Of a stretch of 64,000 nucleotides of DNA, positions 12,441 to 24,279 are shown one piece after another; within the stretch, counting starts at the first letter, position 1, and every line of letters begins with the position of its first letter. Position numbers and translations under genes: made by a program. The notes below the pieces were generated by a model. The model was not told the origin of the DNA. It worked only from the letters and a program-made list of their open reading frames with translations, and did no database searches. Source of the stretch: Casuarina equisetifolia (taxonomy: Eukaryota > Streptophyta > Magnoliopsida > Fagales > Casuarinaceae); contig CM052359.1 of NCBI GenBank assembly GCA_028551475.1, positions 10,355,583 to 10,419,582 of the forward strand, written 5' to 3'.

Positions 12441-15400
12441 CAAATCCAAACACACCCTGTGTTTTTTTTTTTTTTTTTCCTCTTGGTTTGAGTCGGTCAC
12501 TCACACACGCCCAACTCGGTGATCCCACTCAGTAACCCTCTCTATCTCTCACTCTTCTCTCTTTGCCTTTCTCTCTCTTGGCCTCTTTGGCTTCGCTTTC
12601 CTTTTATTTCCCCTCCTCCTCTACGCACGGTTTATGCAGAAAGTGTGTGCGCAAATTAGGACGGCTGCGCACCCATGCCGCTTACGTTAGTCGCTTCGCG
12701 TCCTTTATTTTCTATCATTTTCCCCTCGTGATGCGCCACGTGAAAGACGGTCATTGGTTTCATGGCGTATTTTTCGCTTTATTAGATTAACGTATTTTTC
12801 GACGTCGTTTCCCTTGGTCGCGCAGCCTCAGCAGCCCTTCTTCTTCCGACCCAAAACAAAGTCAACCTTATTTTGAATATTTTCAACGCGCAATCTCGAA
12901 ATTGGAACATTGAGAAAAAAAAAAATTCTCTTAATAAAATAAAAAATCCTCAAACTTGAGAATTTTGTGTAAAGAAATGTTGTTGAACCGATGAGTAATA
13001 TCATGAGATTAACAATATTTTTTATTAATTAGGTGGAGAAATGGACTTCGTTGAGGCAATTGTTGATGATTCATTCGAGTTTTTTATTAACAATCTTCAA
13101 TGCTCTTTATCTTCCTTTTAATTTCTTTAGGAATCCAAATTTTTATTTATGTTATTCATAAATCTTGAAAATTATATAGGATTTAGAAACACACTTAAGA
13201 TGCAAATCTATTCAACTTCAAACAATATGTAATTACCATTAATAATGTGTGATCATGTTGCTAAATGTCATCTCAACAACCTTGAATTACAGTATACCCC
13301 AACTTTGCTTATTGTAATGATGCCATCGTTGCAAAATATTTTTATCATAAAAAAACTTGTGGATACATAAAATCATTCAGGTTTAAAGTTAATTAATCAC
13401 TAAAACCTAGAAGTTGTCTCCATGATGATTTCCAAAGCAAGAGCAAACCAATTCACAGTATAATTTAAATGATGGTGCTTTTAATTAAACAATGGTTTAT
13501 ATCTTTAGAGATGGTAAGTTATCCAAATACTAGATAGTTTTTTATTAAATTTCGTATAAAAAAACGTAAAAATTTTAAAAATAATTTACAAATAGAGTCT
13601 TCGTTTAATACTTTAAAATTTTAAGTTTAGCAATTGTTCATCCAAGCAATTGGCAGCCAGTTTATCAATCATATCGAATGTCACGGCGAGAAACATGGTT
13701 CTCTAGGGGGTCAGATTTTTTGTGCCAATGGACGTCGTGGCATTGTTGAGGTTGTCGACGATCATGGCTTTACTTCGGCATTGTTCAAGGCACTGCCAGT
13801 GGAACTGGATGGAGAGGTCTGGAATCAGTTCCTCAGCTCTGGCGATGGACTCTTCTGGTGGAGTTTGCAGCTGCTCGAAAAAAGCGTGGTGTCCTCAGCC
13901 AAAAAGAGAAGGAAGGAGAGCAGGAGAATTTGGTTGTTGTTTTCCATTGTGTCATCTCTTTACGGAGAGCTCTCAAGGGAATGAGAGAGATGATGGATGC
14001 ACATTTACGGGGAATACAGTCACGCATGGAATTAAGACTTCATACAAACTTCACCAAGGAAACGTTTTGAGGCCAGTTCTTCGATGTATAATATTAGGAG
14101 CTTTAGTTATGGTCTACAGGTCCTCATTTTCCAGTACATTTGCACCATACTTATCAGGGGATGGATTGTGAAGGGATCTACTCTACATATACACAAAAAA
14201 GAGTAATATAGGAAATTGTAAAAGGATCAAGTTTTCCACTCTCGAAAAAGTCTAATTAAGAAGAGGAGCTTGTATACAACACAAGTATCTTCTTTTCTTT
14301 GATGTAGAACTTCGTTGTCAATACTCCCTCATAATTTAGGCTTGATTTTCTTGCTAGTGGCTCATTTTGTGGGATTGTGTCGAAATAAAATATTATGTAA
14401 AAGGCTTAAATCCACCTTTTTCTAGAAGGCATCATTAAGGAGATAAGTTATCTAAGCTTATAAGGCAAATAACAAGTCTCTTCTTCTCTGGTATAGCACT
14501 TTATTGTCCAATAAAAGACAACTCTTAAAAAGGTAACTTCAGGGAATGGAAATATCAACTATGTGACCAGTTTTTGATATCACCTGCTTAAATCCCAACA
14601 ATCTTATCCCTTGAAAACCCATAATCAGACTCTGATGAGCATGCTGCCACATGAAAGTATGTAAGGAGTTTATCACAGTTTAAACAAAGCATCAATGCAG
14701 GATTGCGGAGGAACGCCGGTGAGAGACCTGCAGGATGAGGAAATTAGTCATGCTAGAGCACTTTTCTAGAGTACTCGAGGTAATTTTTGTACTTAGCTCA
14801 TTGTTCAAAAGTTCCTCTTTGACTTATATGATAGTTACTTTTTCCTGTTGCAGATTCAGATTATATATGTGACAAGAAGATTAGAGTACTTCGTAGCAAA
14901 ATAGAACGTAGTTATGAATGACGATACTCAACATTATATGAGGAAAGCTTTGGAATTTTACCTGCTAAGGACAAAAAAGTAAATAGATTCTGCACTGACA
15001 AGTCGAGATGGCAAGCTGCAGGCACTGACAAGTCGAGATGACAACCATAGAAGGTTTTTTTTTTTTTAAAGACTAAAAAATGAAAATTGATGGTTCTAGA
15101 ATAGGCAACGAGGAAAAGATGGTCTAGAATAAATAAAGTTCCTTAAATGCAGCTACTACATTTTCCTCAAAACTATAGTAAGGAAAGAACTAGAGAACTG
15201 ATAAAAGACGACATCAAAATAAAACCAAGAATTAAAGAAGAAGCATTAAATTAAAAGACCTTTTAAAGCCAATCCGACGAAACAAGCTGCTTTGGCATAT
15301 TTACACAAACTATCCCCCAAGGAGAACTGCTGCCGAGGGGAAAACTGAACAGCGGTTCTCCAAAAGGGGCAACAAAAGCATCAATTCCTACCCCCACAGC

Positions 15401-15549
15401 CACGATAACAAAATATATCCCATTCTCAGATAAAAAAAAGGTCCTCCCACATTCTTCCACTTCCACCTTCAGCGGGGATACTCTGTTCACACTGTTGATT
15501 TAGGCAGTCAAAAACCTTACACCGAATAAAGGTTCGGTTAGCACACTTC
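12441..15549. other. Gene-poor interval between the IES2-like and ALE2-like genes
   Basis: A T-run lies at about 12464-12478 and AT-rich DNA continues to 13620. An island with several overlapping ORFs spans 13634-14171 and is entered separately. A short tandem duplication of about 30 bases containing CACTGACAAGTCGAGATG lies at 14993-15042. The right end should include kinase 3' UTR. No gene was recognised. Confidence 0.5.
13634..14171 (+). other. Unidentified ORF island, possible gene remnant
   Basis: Three overlapping plus-strand frames stay open here: 13634-13984 (116 codons), 13722-14171 (149 codons) and 13858-14070. The base composition is less AT-rich than the flanks. I recognise no domain in any frame and see no clear exon structure. 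It could be a decayed gene or transposon fragment, or chance ORFs in a less AT-rich patch. Confidence 0.25.
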
Positions 15550-18500
15550 TCATCTTCCCTCATGAAGGTCTTCGGAGAAAACTGCTGTCCTTGAAATGTT
15601 GTCATTTTCTAAGGTACTTAGACCAGAGTAAGGACCAGAAGAGAATATCGAAGATGTTCCATCAGACTCGAAGGTAGTAGATGACTGCCTTAAGTTTGGC
15701 CGGTTGTTGGAGGTGGTTAACATGGAATCTTGACTTTCAGGGACGCGCTGCACCATTTTAAGTGACTGTACCACTTCACCCATTGTAGGCCGTTGGTTGG
15801 CCTCAGGAGAAACGCAAGCCGCAGCAATTGTGCAAACCCGTGCAAAATCTTCCTTAGGGAACTTTCCTCCGAGTCTTGGATCAGCAAGCTCTTCCAGAGA
15901 ATCCTTTTCTCTAAGAATTGATCTCGCCTGCAAGCAGTAAAAATCACTAGTCCTACTTCCCGTCCACAAAACTATCGCATTCTAATAAGTTATGACAAAT
16001 CTGATCTTAATAAATGATAAAGAATCGTGCACAGTGGAAGAAGAAGAAGAAGAAGAAGAAGAAGAAGAAGAAGAAGAAGAAGAAGAAGAAGAAGAAGAAT
16101 GAGAAGACCAATGGATGAGTATAAAGAACTAACCCAAGTGACAAGGTTTTCCTTTCCAGATGGCTGCGACATATCCACAGGCTTCCTTCCTGTCAGCAAC
16201 TCAAGTAGTACAACCCCATAGCTGTAGACATCACTTTTAACAAGTAGATGTCCAGTCATAGCATATTCAGGAGCTACATACCTGTGAATAAATCATTCCG
16301 TCTTACACCAACTTCAGCTGGGGGAATAGCAAATTTAAGAAGGAAAAGAATGAGACTTACCCAAACGTGCCCATCACTCGAGTAGAGAGGAAGTTAGCTC
16401 TACCTTCAGGTGCATGTTTAGCAAGGCCAAAGTCGGCAACCTTAGCATGGAAGTTGTTCTCAAGCAATATATTAGATGCCTTGAAATCTCTGTGGATAAC
16501 ACAGGGTTGTGAGTCCTCATGTAAGTATGCAAGTCCCCTTGCAGCATCAAGGGCAATTTTCATTCTCGTGTCCCAATCCAAAGGACAATTTACTCCCAAG
16601 GGACCTGAGGCACAAAAAAGGTCATCATCAATGGTGCAAGGGCTTTTTTATGTGTGGAATATCTTCTTTTTTCAATTCTCCAGTCAAAAGAATCTTACCC
16701 AAGGAGAGAAATATCAAACTCAAGAAAACAGTGGAAATGTGAATCAAGAAAGCAAATTACCGTGGAGCCAGGCCTCCAAGCTTCCATTTGGGACAAGCTC
16801 ATAGCAAAGTAGATTTTGTGAAGAGTCGCGACTGCTGTAGTATCCAACAAGTTTCACAAGATTACGGTGATGCAGCCTACTAAGCATCTCAACCTCTACC
16901 AGAAACTCTTTATCCCCTTGTTGCCCTCCGCTGGTAAGCCTCTTAATTGCTACAGCTGTACCATCAGTTAGGACACCCTTGAAAACTCTACCAAACCCAC
17001 CTTCTCCAAGTATACTGGCAGGTTCGAAGTTGTTTGTAGCTACTTTAAGTTCTTCATATGTTAGACAACGAGTGCTGGTTGGGTGAGGAAGAGATCCTAC
17101 TGCTGGAACTGCACTCACAGTTGTCGGCTTCTCTGGTGAACAAGAAAGGAAAAACAATTAATTGAGACAGAAGAGTTAAACAAAAGGTTTTCCAAAAAAC
17201 TAAACCCAAAATAGCCATGCAGCATCTAGTAAAAACTATATCGATTTTGAGTATGTTGTTGGCGTTTCAAGCTTCCTTTATTTACCCAAGGAATCCCAAG
17301 TCCTTTCTTCAGCTGGTTAAGATGTTTTAGTTTGGAATGCTCATTGATGAACAAGCCAAGTAAAAAATTTCGTATATATTTGCTATAAGCACAACAAGGT
17401 TCTAAACATATTGTTCAAGGAATACAAAAACCACGAGGCAACTCTTTACTGAAACAAGCAACAGAAAATTTTTTCTTCAATTCCCTAGAGTCAAAGCCAA
17501 GCATATTGTCTTAAATAGATCTCGGCCTCCCTATTCTGCCAAATGAAACACATAGAGTGATATCAAGTCCATATGGTTCCAAACACCCACCAATTACAAC
17601 AATGGAGTTATATTATATGAAGATAAGTAGTAGGCAAGCTTTTCCTATCCAAACTATCAATTCCCATTAGCAGGTAGTTCTATGTTACAATTCTAATACT
17701 AGAGTACCAATCAACCGTTATTTAAAACATTCTTTTATCCCATGTCTTCAGCACACGAACTTTGAAGGCATTATCAAAAGCTTACCCACACAGCAGAGTC
17801 TACAACTAGCAAATTGTTACAGGATGATTATAAAATGATCACTGATAGGAAGTAAATCAGAGAGGGAAGAATGAGATGTATGAATATAAAGTAGATAAAT
17901 ACCAGGATCAACAAGAGGTACTTTAGTCTTTCTCTGGCGGAAGGCACACCAACAAATTATGGACAGTGATACAATGGCAACAAACAGTATGCCAGCTCCA
18001 ATACCAAATAAAGCAGTTAAATTCAAATGCCTATCCTTGTTTTGAGCACCAATTGGTGTAGAAGTTGGTGACTGATATGGTGGGGTCTCTACAGGTGACG
18101 CGGCAACAATAGGAGCTGCATGTTGCAAATCTATGTCAATATTCATATAACAGGGATAAGTGATCATCAACATAACAATGGAGCTGGAAAAGGTATTGCC
18201 ATGGGTAATTAAGACATAGCAAGAAGAAGAAATTAGTTATAAACACAGAAAAGGAAGTCAAAAAAATTTTAAAGTCAACTTCGACTAGTGTTTAGAGATT
18301 TCAAGCCCGGGGACCAAGCAAAAAGTTATCCACTCGGTTCACCAATTTGAGCAGCTGTGTCTGTGTCTGTTTGAAAATCAGCAACTATGTAAAGTTTAGC
18401 TACACAAAAAGTGAGAGGATGTGCAGTAACCAGGATAAATTCCATAATTTTAAGAAGTTTGAACAACCAACTTGGCATGACCAATTTTTTGCCCAAAAAA

Positions 18501-20657
18501 AAAAATAATAATTTGGTCCATCTACGTGGTAGTGTATATAGATATAACTTCTGAACCAAATTTTATACGCGTAATAGCAAATCAGGAGGCTTAGATATAA
18601 GCAATGACCCCATCACTATTGCTACAATCATCACTCTCTTCCCCCACCTCAAAAAATATCAAGGAATATTGGCTAGCAATTAGGTGGAACTTGTCAAAAT
18701 TACCTGGAGAAGGTGGTGGAGCCTGGAACCATGTAAAATTGAGAACTCTGTAATCTCCCACTAATGTAGAGTTTAGATGGACTTTATGCACGAGAAGCGA
18801 AGATTTTATAGCAGATGCATCACTGGCAGAGAAACTGATCCCCGTCTGTGGAACTATATCCATTGAAATATTTAACCTTGATAAGCTGAGTACATAAAAG
18901 TTGATCAATTCAATTTGGGAGTCTTGCAAACCAAGTTGGTAAGCTAATTCTTCTAGAACAGTATTCCAATTAGGATTTTGAGAGACATTCAGAAGAAGAA
19001 GGTCTAGCTTTATTGGATATACACAGTGGCAACCTTGAGTTCCCCGTTTTAATACCATGTCCGGTTTGCAACAGTCTGGCAGAACGAAAAATAAGCAGAC
19101 ATGTCAATATAAAAAAGTAAAGTCCTTGTTAACTGCAAGTTTGATATAAGAAGAACAAGTATTTTGAAATATTTGTTCACAGTAGCACTACATACTGGGT
19201 AAGAGAGAAAAAAAAAAAAAAAAAAGGTTGATTCAGAGCATAACTTACCAGAAACAGAAGGAGAAAGTGGTGGCTGAGCTAAACCAGAAGGAATTGCCGG
19301 TGCACTGGACTGTGTTGGGGCAACATCCTTAAGACTAGCTCTAGGAGGTTCTAATGCACTCCTCTTCATCAATGATTTTGACAAATGAGAACTGGCTGGG
19401 GCTTGAACAGGTGTTATGGGTGGGCCACTAAAAGGAGGATGGGCTTGTGATGGTGCAGTTGGTGACACAGCAAGTGGAGGAAAATGCTTATGTAGAGGTT
19501 TATGGAACAGAGGCAGATAAGCTGGCAGAGATCGATGAGGACTAGGAGGTGCAGCCAAAGGTGCAGTAGTTACTAAAGGTAGATCACTGGACTCATCAGC
19601 ATGAGTAATAGATATCACATAAAATAATACAAGCAACTGTCTCAGCACCGACCATCGAAGCTTTTCCAATACATCTGCAATTGGTTTTTTTTTTTTTTTT
19701 TCAATAATCAATCTACTCAGAAAATGGAAGCCATGGAAATTAGCAGAACAACATAAGCTTTATAGTTGGTAAATGTCAAGAATCCACGCATTCAGTGCGT
19801 GTCCAACAAATGACATGCATTTCATAGAGTATGCTCCTAAAAATAATCAAAGAATACACCACACAAAACGCACACAGAATAACCAAAATGGAACATCTTG
19901 TGCAATTTTAAAACATGATTGCTACAAATCAAATGCTCGATTTGGTTGCTAGAGCCTGATCCAACTCTTCTGCCGGGGCAAGTCTTCCATCAGTAAAAAC
20001 AACAGCAATCACAACCCGTACTCCCATCTTGCTTTCTATTTGTAATTTTACCATGCAACTAAAAACACAACTAATTGCCCAAGGATAGAAAAGTTGCTGA
20101 TAACTAACAACTCAGTGAGATACAACACGAACAGCCATAACTCAACCCGCTCAACAATTCCAATCAACATAATAAACAAGCCCGCTTCATTTTCAAAAAA
20201 AAAAAAAAATGAATCGACGAAGGGAAAGAAATTCAAGGGATGACTTCTCAATTTTTATCCTAGTCAACTCCCAAAATTTCTAAGTCAAATTAGCCTAATA
20301 AGTGGCTTACCACTGACCATAGATGTTTGTGCTTTGCGGCTCCGATTAGCAAACAACTAAATACTATGAAAATGGTACTTTTCATTTTAAGTAGCCTAAA
20401 AACGCTTAATCTGTAAGGCTAACTAACTGAGCATATCATTTCCACGAAACTAAACAACATTAAACAAGAGATGGAAAAACTAGATTCCATTTTCTCTTTT
20501 CCCTGCCTTCCCTACGCTTTACGATTCTAAATTTTTTCTCTCTCTCTTCTTTTCCTCTGTTTCCCACATTTTCTCAGAAAGCAAACAAAGCAGTAAGAAA
20601 CCAAGCTACACGCGGATTAGAATTACCGGCAGTGACAGAAACCGCGCGCGCCGACAT
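15550..20657 (-). CDS. Receptor-like Ser/Thr kinase, ALE2-like, with proline-rich ectodomain (8 exons)
   Basis: Exons 20657-20627, 19674-19249, 19075-18704, 18115-17903, 17132-16761, 16604-16361, 16281-16134 and 15927-15550 join in frame for 727 aa. The order is: hydrophobic signal segment ([13 protein letters not shown]), Pro/Ser-rich stretch to about residue 150, Cys-rich ectodomain starting DCCKPDM with GCHCVYPI, one membrane span at about 309-334, and a cytosolic kinase. Kinase landmarks are the glycine loop GEGGFGRV (about 390-397), VAIK lysine (about 411), HRD (509-511), DFG (529-531), GTFGYVAPEY and [16 protein letters not shown]. It is an RD-type, apparently active kinase. The ectodomain resembles ALE2 and related Arabidopsis kinases that act in epidermal and protoderm signalling; orthology to a single gene is not claimed. 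The first exon is tiny and uncertain, because ATG 19711 is an in-frame alternative start. Confidence 0.88.
16037..16099 (+). repeat. (GAA)21 microsatellite in kinase intron 7
   Basis: Twenty-one perfect GAA units lie in the intron between kinase exons 7 and 8, 35 bases from the exon 7 donor. The gene strand reads (TTC)21. Confidence 0.95.
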
Positions 20658-21863
20658 CACCAACGTCGTAGGGGACCAAAAAAGCGCTTACTCAGATCTG
20701 TGAGATTAAACGGAAAAAACAGTAAGATCACACCGCAGAATGAGCATAACACCACACCTGGACTCCAAGCCAACACTAGGAGCTCAAATCATTCCCAACC
20801 GAAAACGAAGGAGGATCCAACGGAGGAATTATCGTCAAAGTTCGAACTCGGAAAAGTGGGCTCGCAGTCAAACCCGCCATTACCGAGCAGACACGGAGAG
20901 ACCGAGTTTGAAAACACGAGCCCGGAGAGAGCGAATAGGGAGGTTCTTGTGACTGTTGATTGGAGATGTCGTTGGCCTCACTCTGCCATCAGTGCTCAAG
21001 AAGCTCTCTCTTTCTTTTCCTTTTTCCGTTTTCTTTTTCTTTCGGCTTTCTAAATTTTTTTTGTTTCGATGTGTAAGAAAGCAGCGAAACGAAGAAGCTT
21101 TTATTTCTGTCCAACGCGTGCCGTTAACGGAAAAGAACAGTTTAACGATAAAACGACCGCATCGATGTTCGTATGTCTCCATGGTGAGAGCGGAATTCTC
21201 TGCGGTGCCAGTGCAAGGTTGCATAAGATTCTTATATATTATTGACTTCACTGTATATTTAGAGTCTACTTCTTTTAACTATTAATTTTAAAGAATAAAG
21301 TTGGATGATTTCTAATACATTACTAAAACAATGATGCATTTAAAAAAATTATGTCATGTTGTCGTACTGAATTTAATGTCCTTCATATATTTACCATCAT
21401 TTCCACGGATAACAAGTTTAAAGAACATAATTGAATATTTCTAATTAAAATATCAAATATCTTAAACCAATAATAAGTAGTATTTTTTGATAGGTGAAGG
21501 CAAAATGCATAATTTAATTATGTTTTTTTATTTTTTAACAAGAATAGGAATGAAAATTTCTAAAAATTTATTGGGAAAGGAAAATGCTTTAACCTTAACC
21601 TTTGCCCCTCATCTAATAGAGCTCTCAAATGTCACTAACTGCTAATCTCTATGTGTTTGTGGTCTTATAAGACAAAATGAAAATCTTTTTTTTTTTTAAT
21701 GTTAAGATCTCTAGGATTAAAAGTTTTAATTGAATATTTTTAAATGAGATTGCTGTCAATAAACAAACCCAGCGAGCTCTTTGACAAAATCCAACGAGTT
21801 AGGCATGGAGTCTCTCTCACGAGTTCATTGTTGGAAAAGCAACGGTTAAATCTAGTATAGAAC
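20658..21863. promoter_or_regulatory. Upstream region of the ALE2-like kinase
   Basis: The promoter and 5' UTR of the minus-strand kinase probably lie at about 20658-21200, followed by AT-rich spacer. Plus-strand ORFs at 20700-21285 and their minus-strand partners have no recognisable features. The segment ends at the left target duplication (AGAAC, 21859-21863) of the solo LTR. Confidence 0.4.
21859..21863. repeat. Left target-site duplication (AGAAC) of the solo LTR
   Basis: AGAAC directly precedes the TG end of the LTR and is repeated exactly at 22386-22390 after its CA end. Confidence 0.9.
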
Positions 21864-22385
21864 TGTTGGGAGAATTCAACAAAGTCGCATCATCCACATA
21901 GAGATTGAACACACAAATATAAAAATGCACACACCCAAGCACAACATATTTAAGAGGTTTGGAACATCATAATGTCCTACGTCCCCTGTAGTCTCTTCTC
22001 ATTAGATTTTCTCATACATTCTCTCTCCTCAAATAGGTATCTTATGAATTCTCTCATCAACTAGAATCCATGATAGGGGCATTCTTCAACAATTAGCCCT
22101 CCATGGAGACTCTCTCAATTTGCCCACTAGGTTTGTCTATACTTCTCCTATTTATAGAGAAACCCTGAAGGAATCCTAGTTGAATACTACTAGGAAAACC
22201 TACTTCCACATAAGGATAAGAATCTTATTCCAACACTACTAGGAATAAGGATAAGAATCCTAATCCAACACTACTAGGAAATCCACTACATCTAGAAGAT
22301 ATTTCCTAGTTTCACAATTACATAAAGACCCCTGATTGTAATGACAACCATACCCTTTAACTTAATTGTTCCACCAATCCTAACA
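21864..22385. mobile_element. Solo LTR, 522 bp
   Basis: The unit begins TGTTGGGAGAATTC and ends CCACCAATCCTAACA, so it has TG...CA ends with a short imperfect inverted repeat (TGTTGGGA against TGTTAGGA). A perfect 5-bp duplication AGAAC flanks it. It contains a TATA-like TATTTATAGA at about 22149 and an internal 35-base tandem duplication (22211-22244 and 22246-22279). No internal retrotransposon sequence or second LTR is present, so it is best read as the product of LTR-LTR recombination. Superfamily is not certain; length and ends suit Ty1/copia. Orientation is not proved. Confidence 0.88.
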
Positions 22386-22390
22386 AGAAC
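22386..22390. repeat. Right target-site duplication (AGAAC) of the solo LTR
   Basis: Exact copy of 21859-21863, directly after the CA terminus. Confidence 0.9.
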
Positions 22391-24279
22391 TTATCTTGAC
22401 ATTGAAATACAAATATTGATGACAAAGAAAGGCAGGATTCTTTGATCGAATACGGGGAACGAGGATCACGTGGCGGGAGCCGTGAACAAGTAGCTACAAG
22501 GAGTCGAAATCCCTTGCCACCGGGGCAATCTCTTTTGAGCTGTTGACGTTGAAAGATCGCGCCCACTGTTTAAGTGTTCCCCTCGATTGATCCAATTGCC
22601 TTATACGGCGTTACATGTGACGGCACGACCACAGTTGGGACTGGACGGACCGTCGGTGAATTACAACCGCCAAATTATTCGGATGGTAGACCAAATCAGG
22701 AATCGATTCCGTACAATTAGAATTCAACGATCGATCGGCATCTTCTTCACGTTTTTCCCTTGCTTTAGAAATTATACTTTATAAGGAATATCCCTTCGTC
22801 GAATTTCCAAAGTAATATTATACTTACTCATCGAAGATGTGTGTTTACGGTGGGGAACCCTACATTTAATTAAGTACTACTTTATGTTTTTCATAAATCA
22901 TATTGATTATCAATTGTTAATTGCTAGTGATATTTTTTTTTGTTAAGTAAATAAATATTTTACTCGTGAACACCATGATTCCTAACCATTATTCCAAATG
23001 CCTAAACTTATTAATTACCGGTTGATCAATCTATTTGGACCATGATATCATAAATCACTATAGCTTCATGTCTTATTGTATTAATTATATTTTGATTTAC
23101 TATATCTAGTAACTTATCATGGATAAAAGTGTCAAATTTATATCAATTTGGCATTATGAGGAGTCATTGACAAATACAAGCATTGGGGGGGAAGAGTTGA
23201 AAATGAAGGGCGGAGTGCAATGGTGGTATAATAGAAACGGAACTAGAATTATCTATAATTTTCACGCACCATTTTCATCCCAAAATACAATCTAGATCCA
23301 TGATTAACTTAAATATAATATGTAAAACTAAGATAATAAAATTTAGTGATTAAACTTCTTTAAGTAGTAATTGTATCATATTTTGAATATTATTCATTTG
23401 GTGCTTTCTCTTCATAAACAATTTGACAAAATAAGTTAAACCTCTTTTAACATGATAGAAGATTTCACATTAAGACACAATACAAAATTACAAATTAGGT
23501 TATTAGAGAAACTATATTTTGACTCAAAAGTTAGATCATAATTGATATAATATATTTTTTATATTCAAGCATTATTTAAGAATTATATTTTTTAATATAA
23601 AACTTTAATTATTGACACTTTATAACACATTGAGTATATCTTAAACTTAAGTTTAAGCACAGTAGAATAGATGTTTTTTTTTTATATTGAACATATATTA
23701 AATATTGAAAGATAAATAGAAGTTGTAAGAAATAAATTTAAACTTTAATATCATATTATAAAATTTCAGATAAAAGAACTCAAAAGCTAAATTATAAATT
23801 GGAGAGACATTTTTTACTTTAAACACAAGTATTTTCATTTCATCACTTCGTCCCTTATAAACTGAAGTGAAATGATGTATTAAAAAAATTGAGAACCCCA
23901 CATTATTAACACATCAACATAACATTTTTTTTTTTCATGTTCTAAGTGTCCCGTGCCTTTAACGAATTGGGTTTAATGAATGAAGGTTGAAAATGAATAA
24001 CAAATAAATTTTAAAATTAGTAAAAAATTAAAACTAGAATTGTATAAATATGTAATCTTCCCTGCTTAGTTTGCTGTGTTAGGCAACTAATAAGCTGAAT
24101 CGAAACTCCACTCTGCATTTCGAACGCAATGCTAGATCGGGTAAAGAATTAACCGACCCGTTGAACGGCCCCAAATTTCTCATCTCCTAGCCGGCCTCCG
24201 TCGCTGCCCACTGCGGTGACCTAAAATACACCAATAGCCCTTCGCACTCGAGTAAACTCCGACCACACCAAACTCAGCC
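22391..24279. other. AT-rich spacer and RH24 promoter
   Basis: The part from 22430 to 22780 is less AT-rich but holds only short ORFs without features. The part from 22800 to 24060 is strongly AT-rich. RH24 promoter and 5' leader should lie within the last few hundred bases before 24280. Confidence 0.45.

Noticed and set aside
20700-21285. ORFs of 109-123 codons on both strands upstream of the kinase
   Set aside because: No domain, no splice-compatible partners, and they lie in the expected promoter/5' UTR of the kinase.
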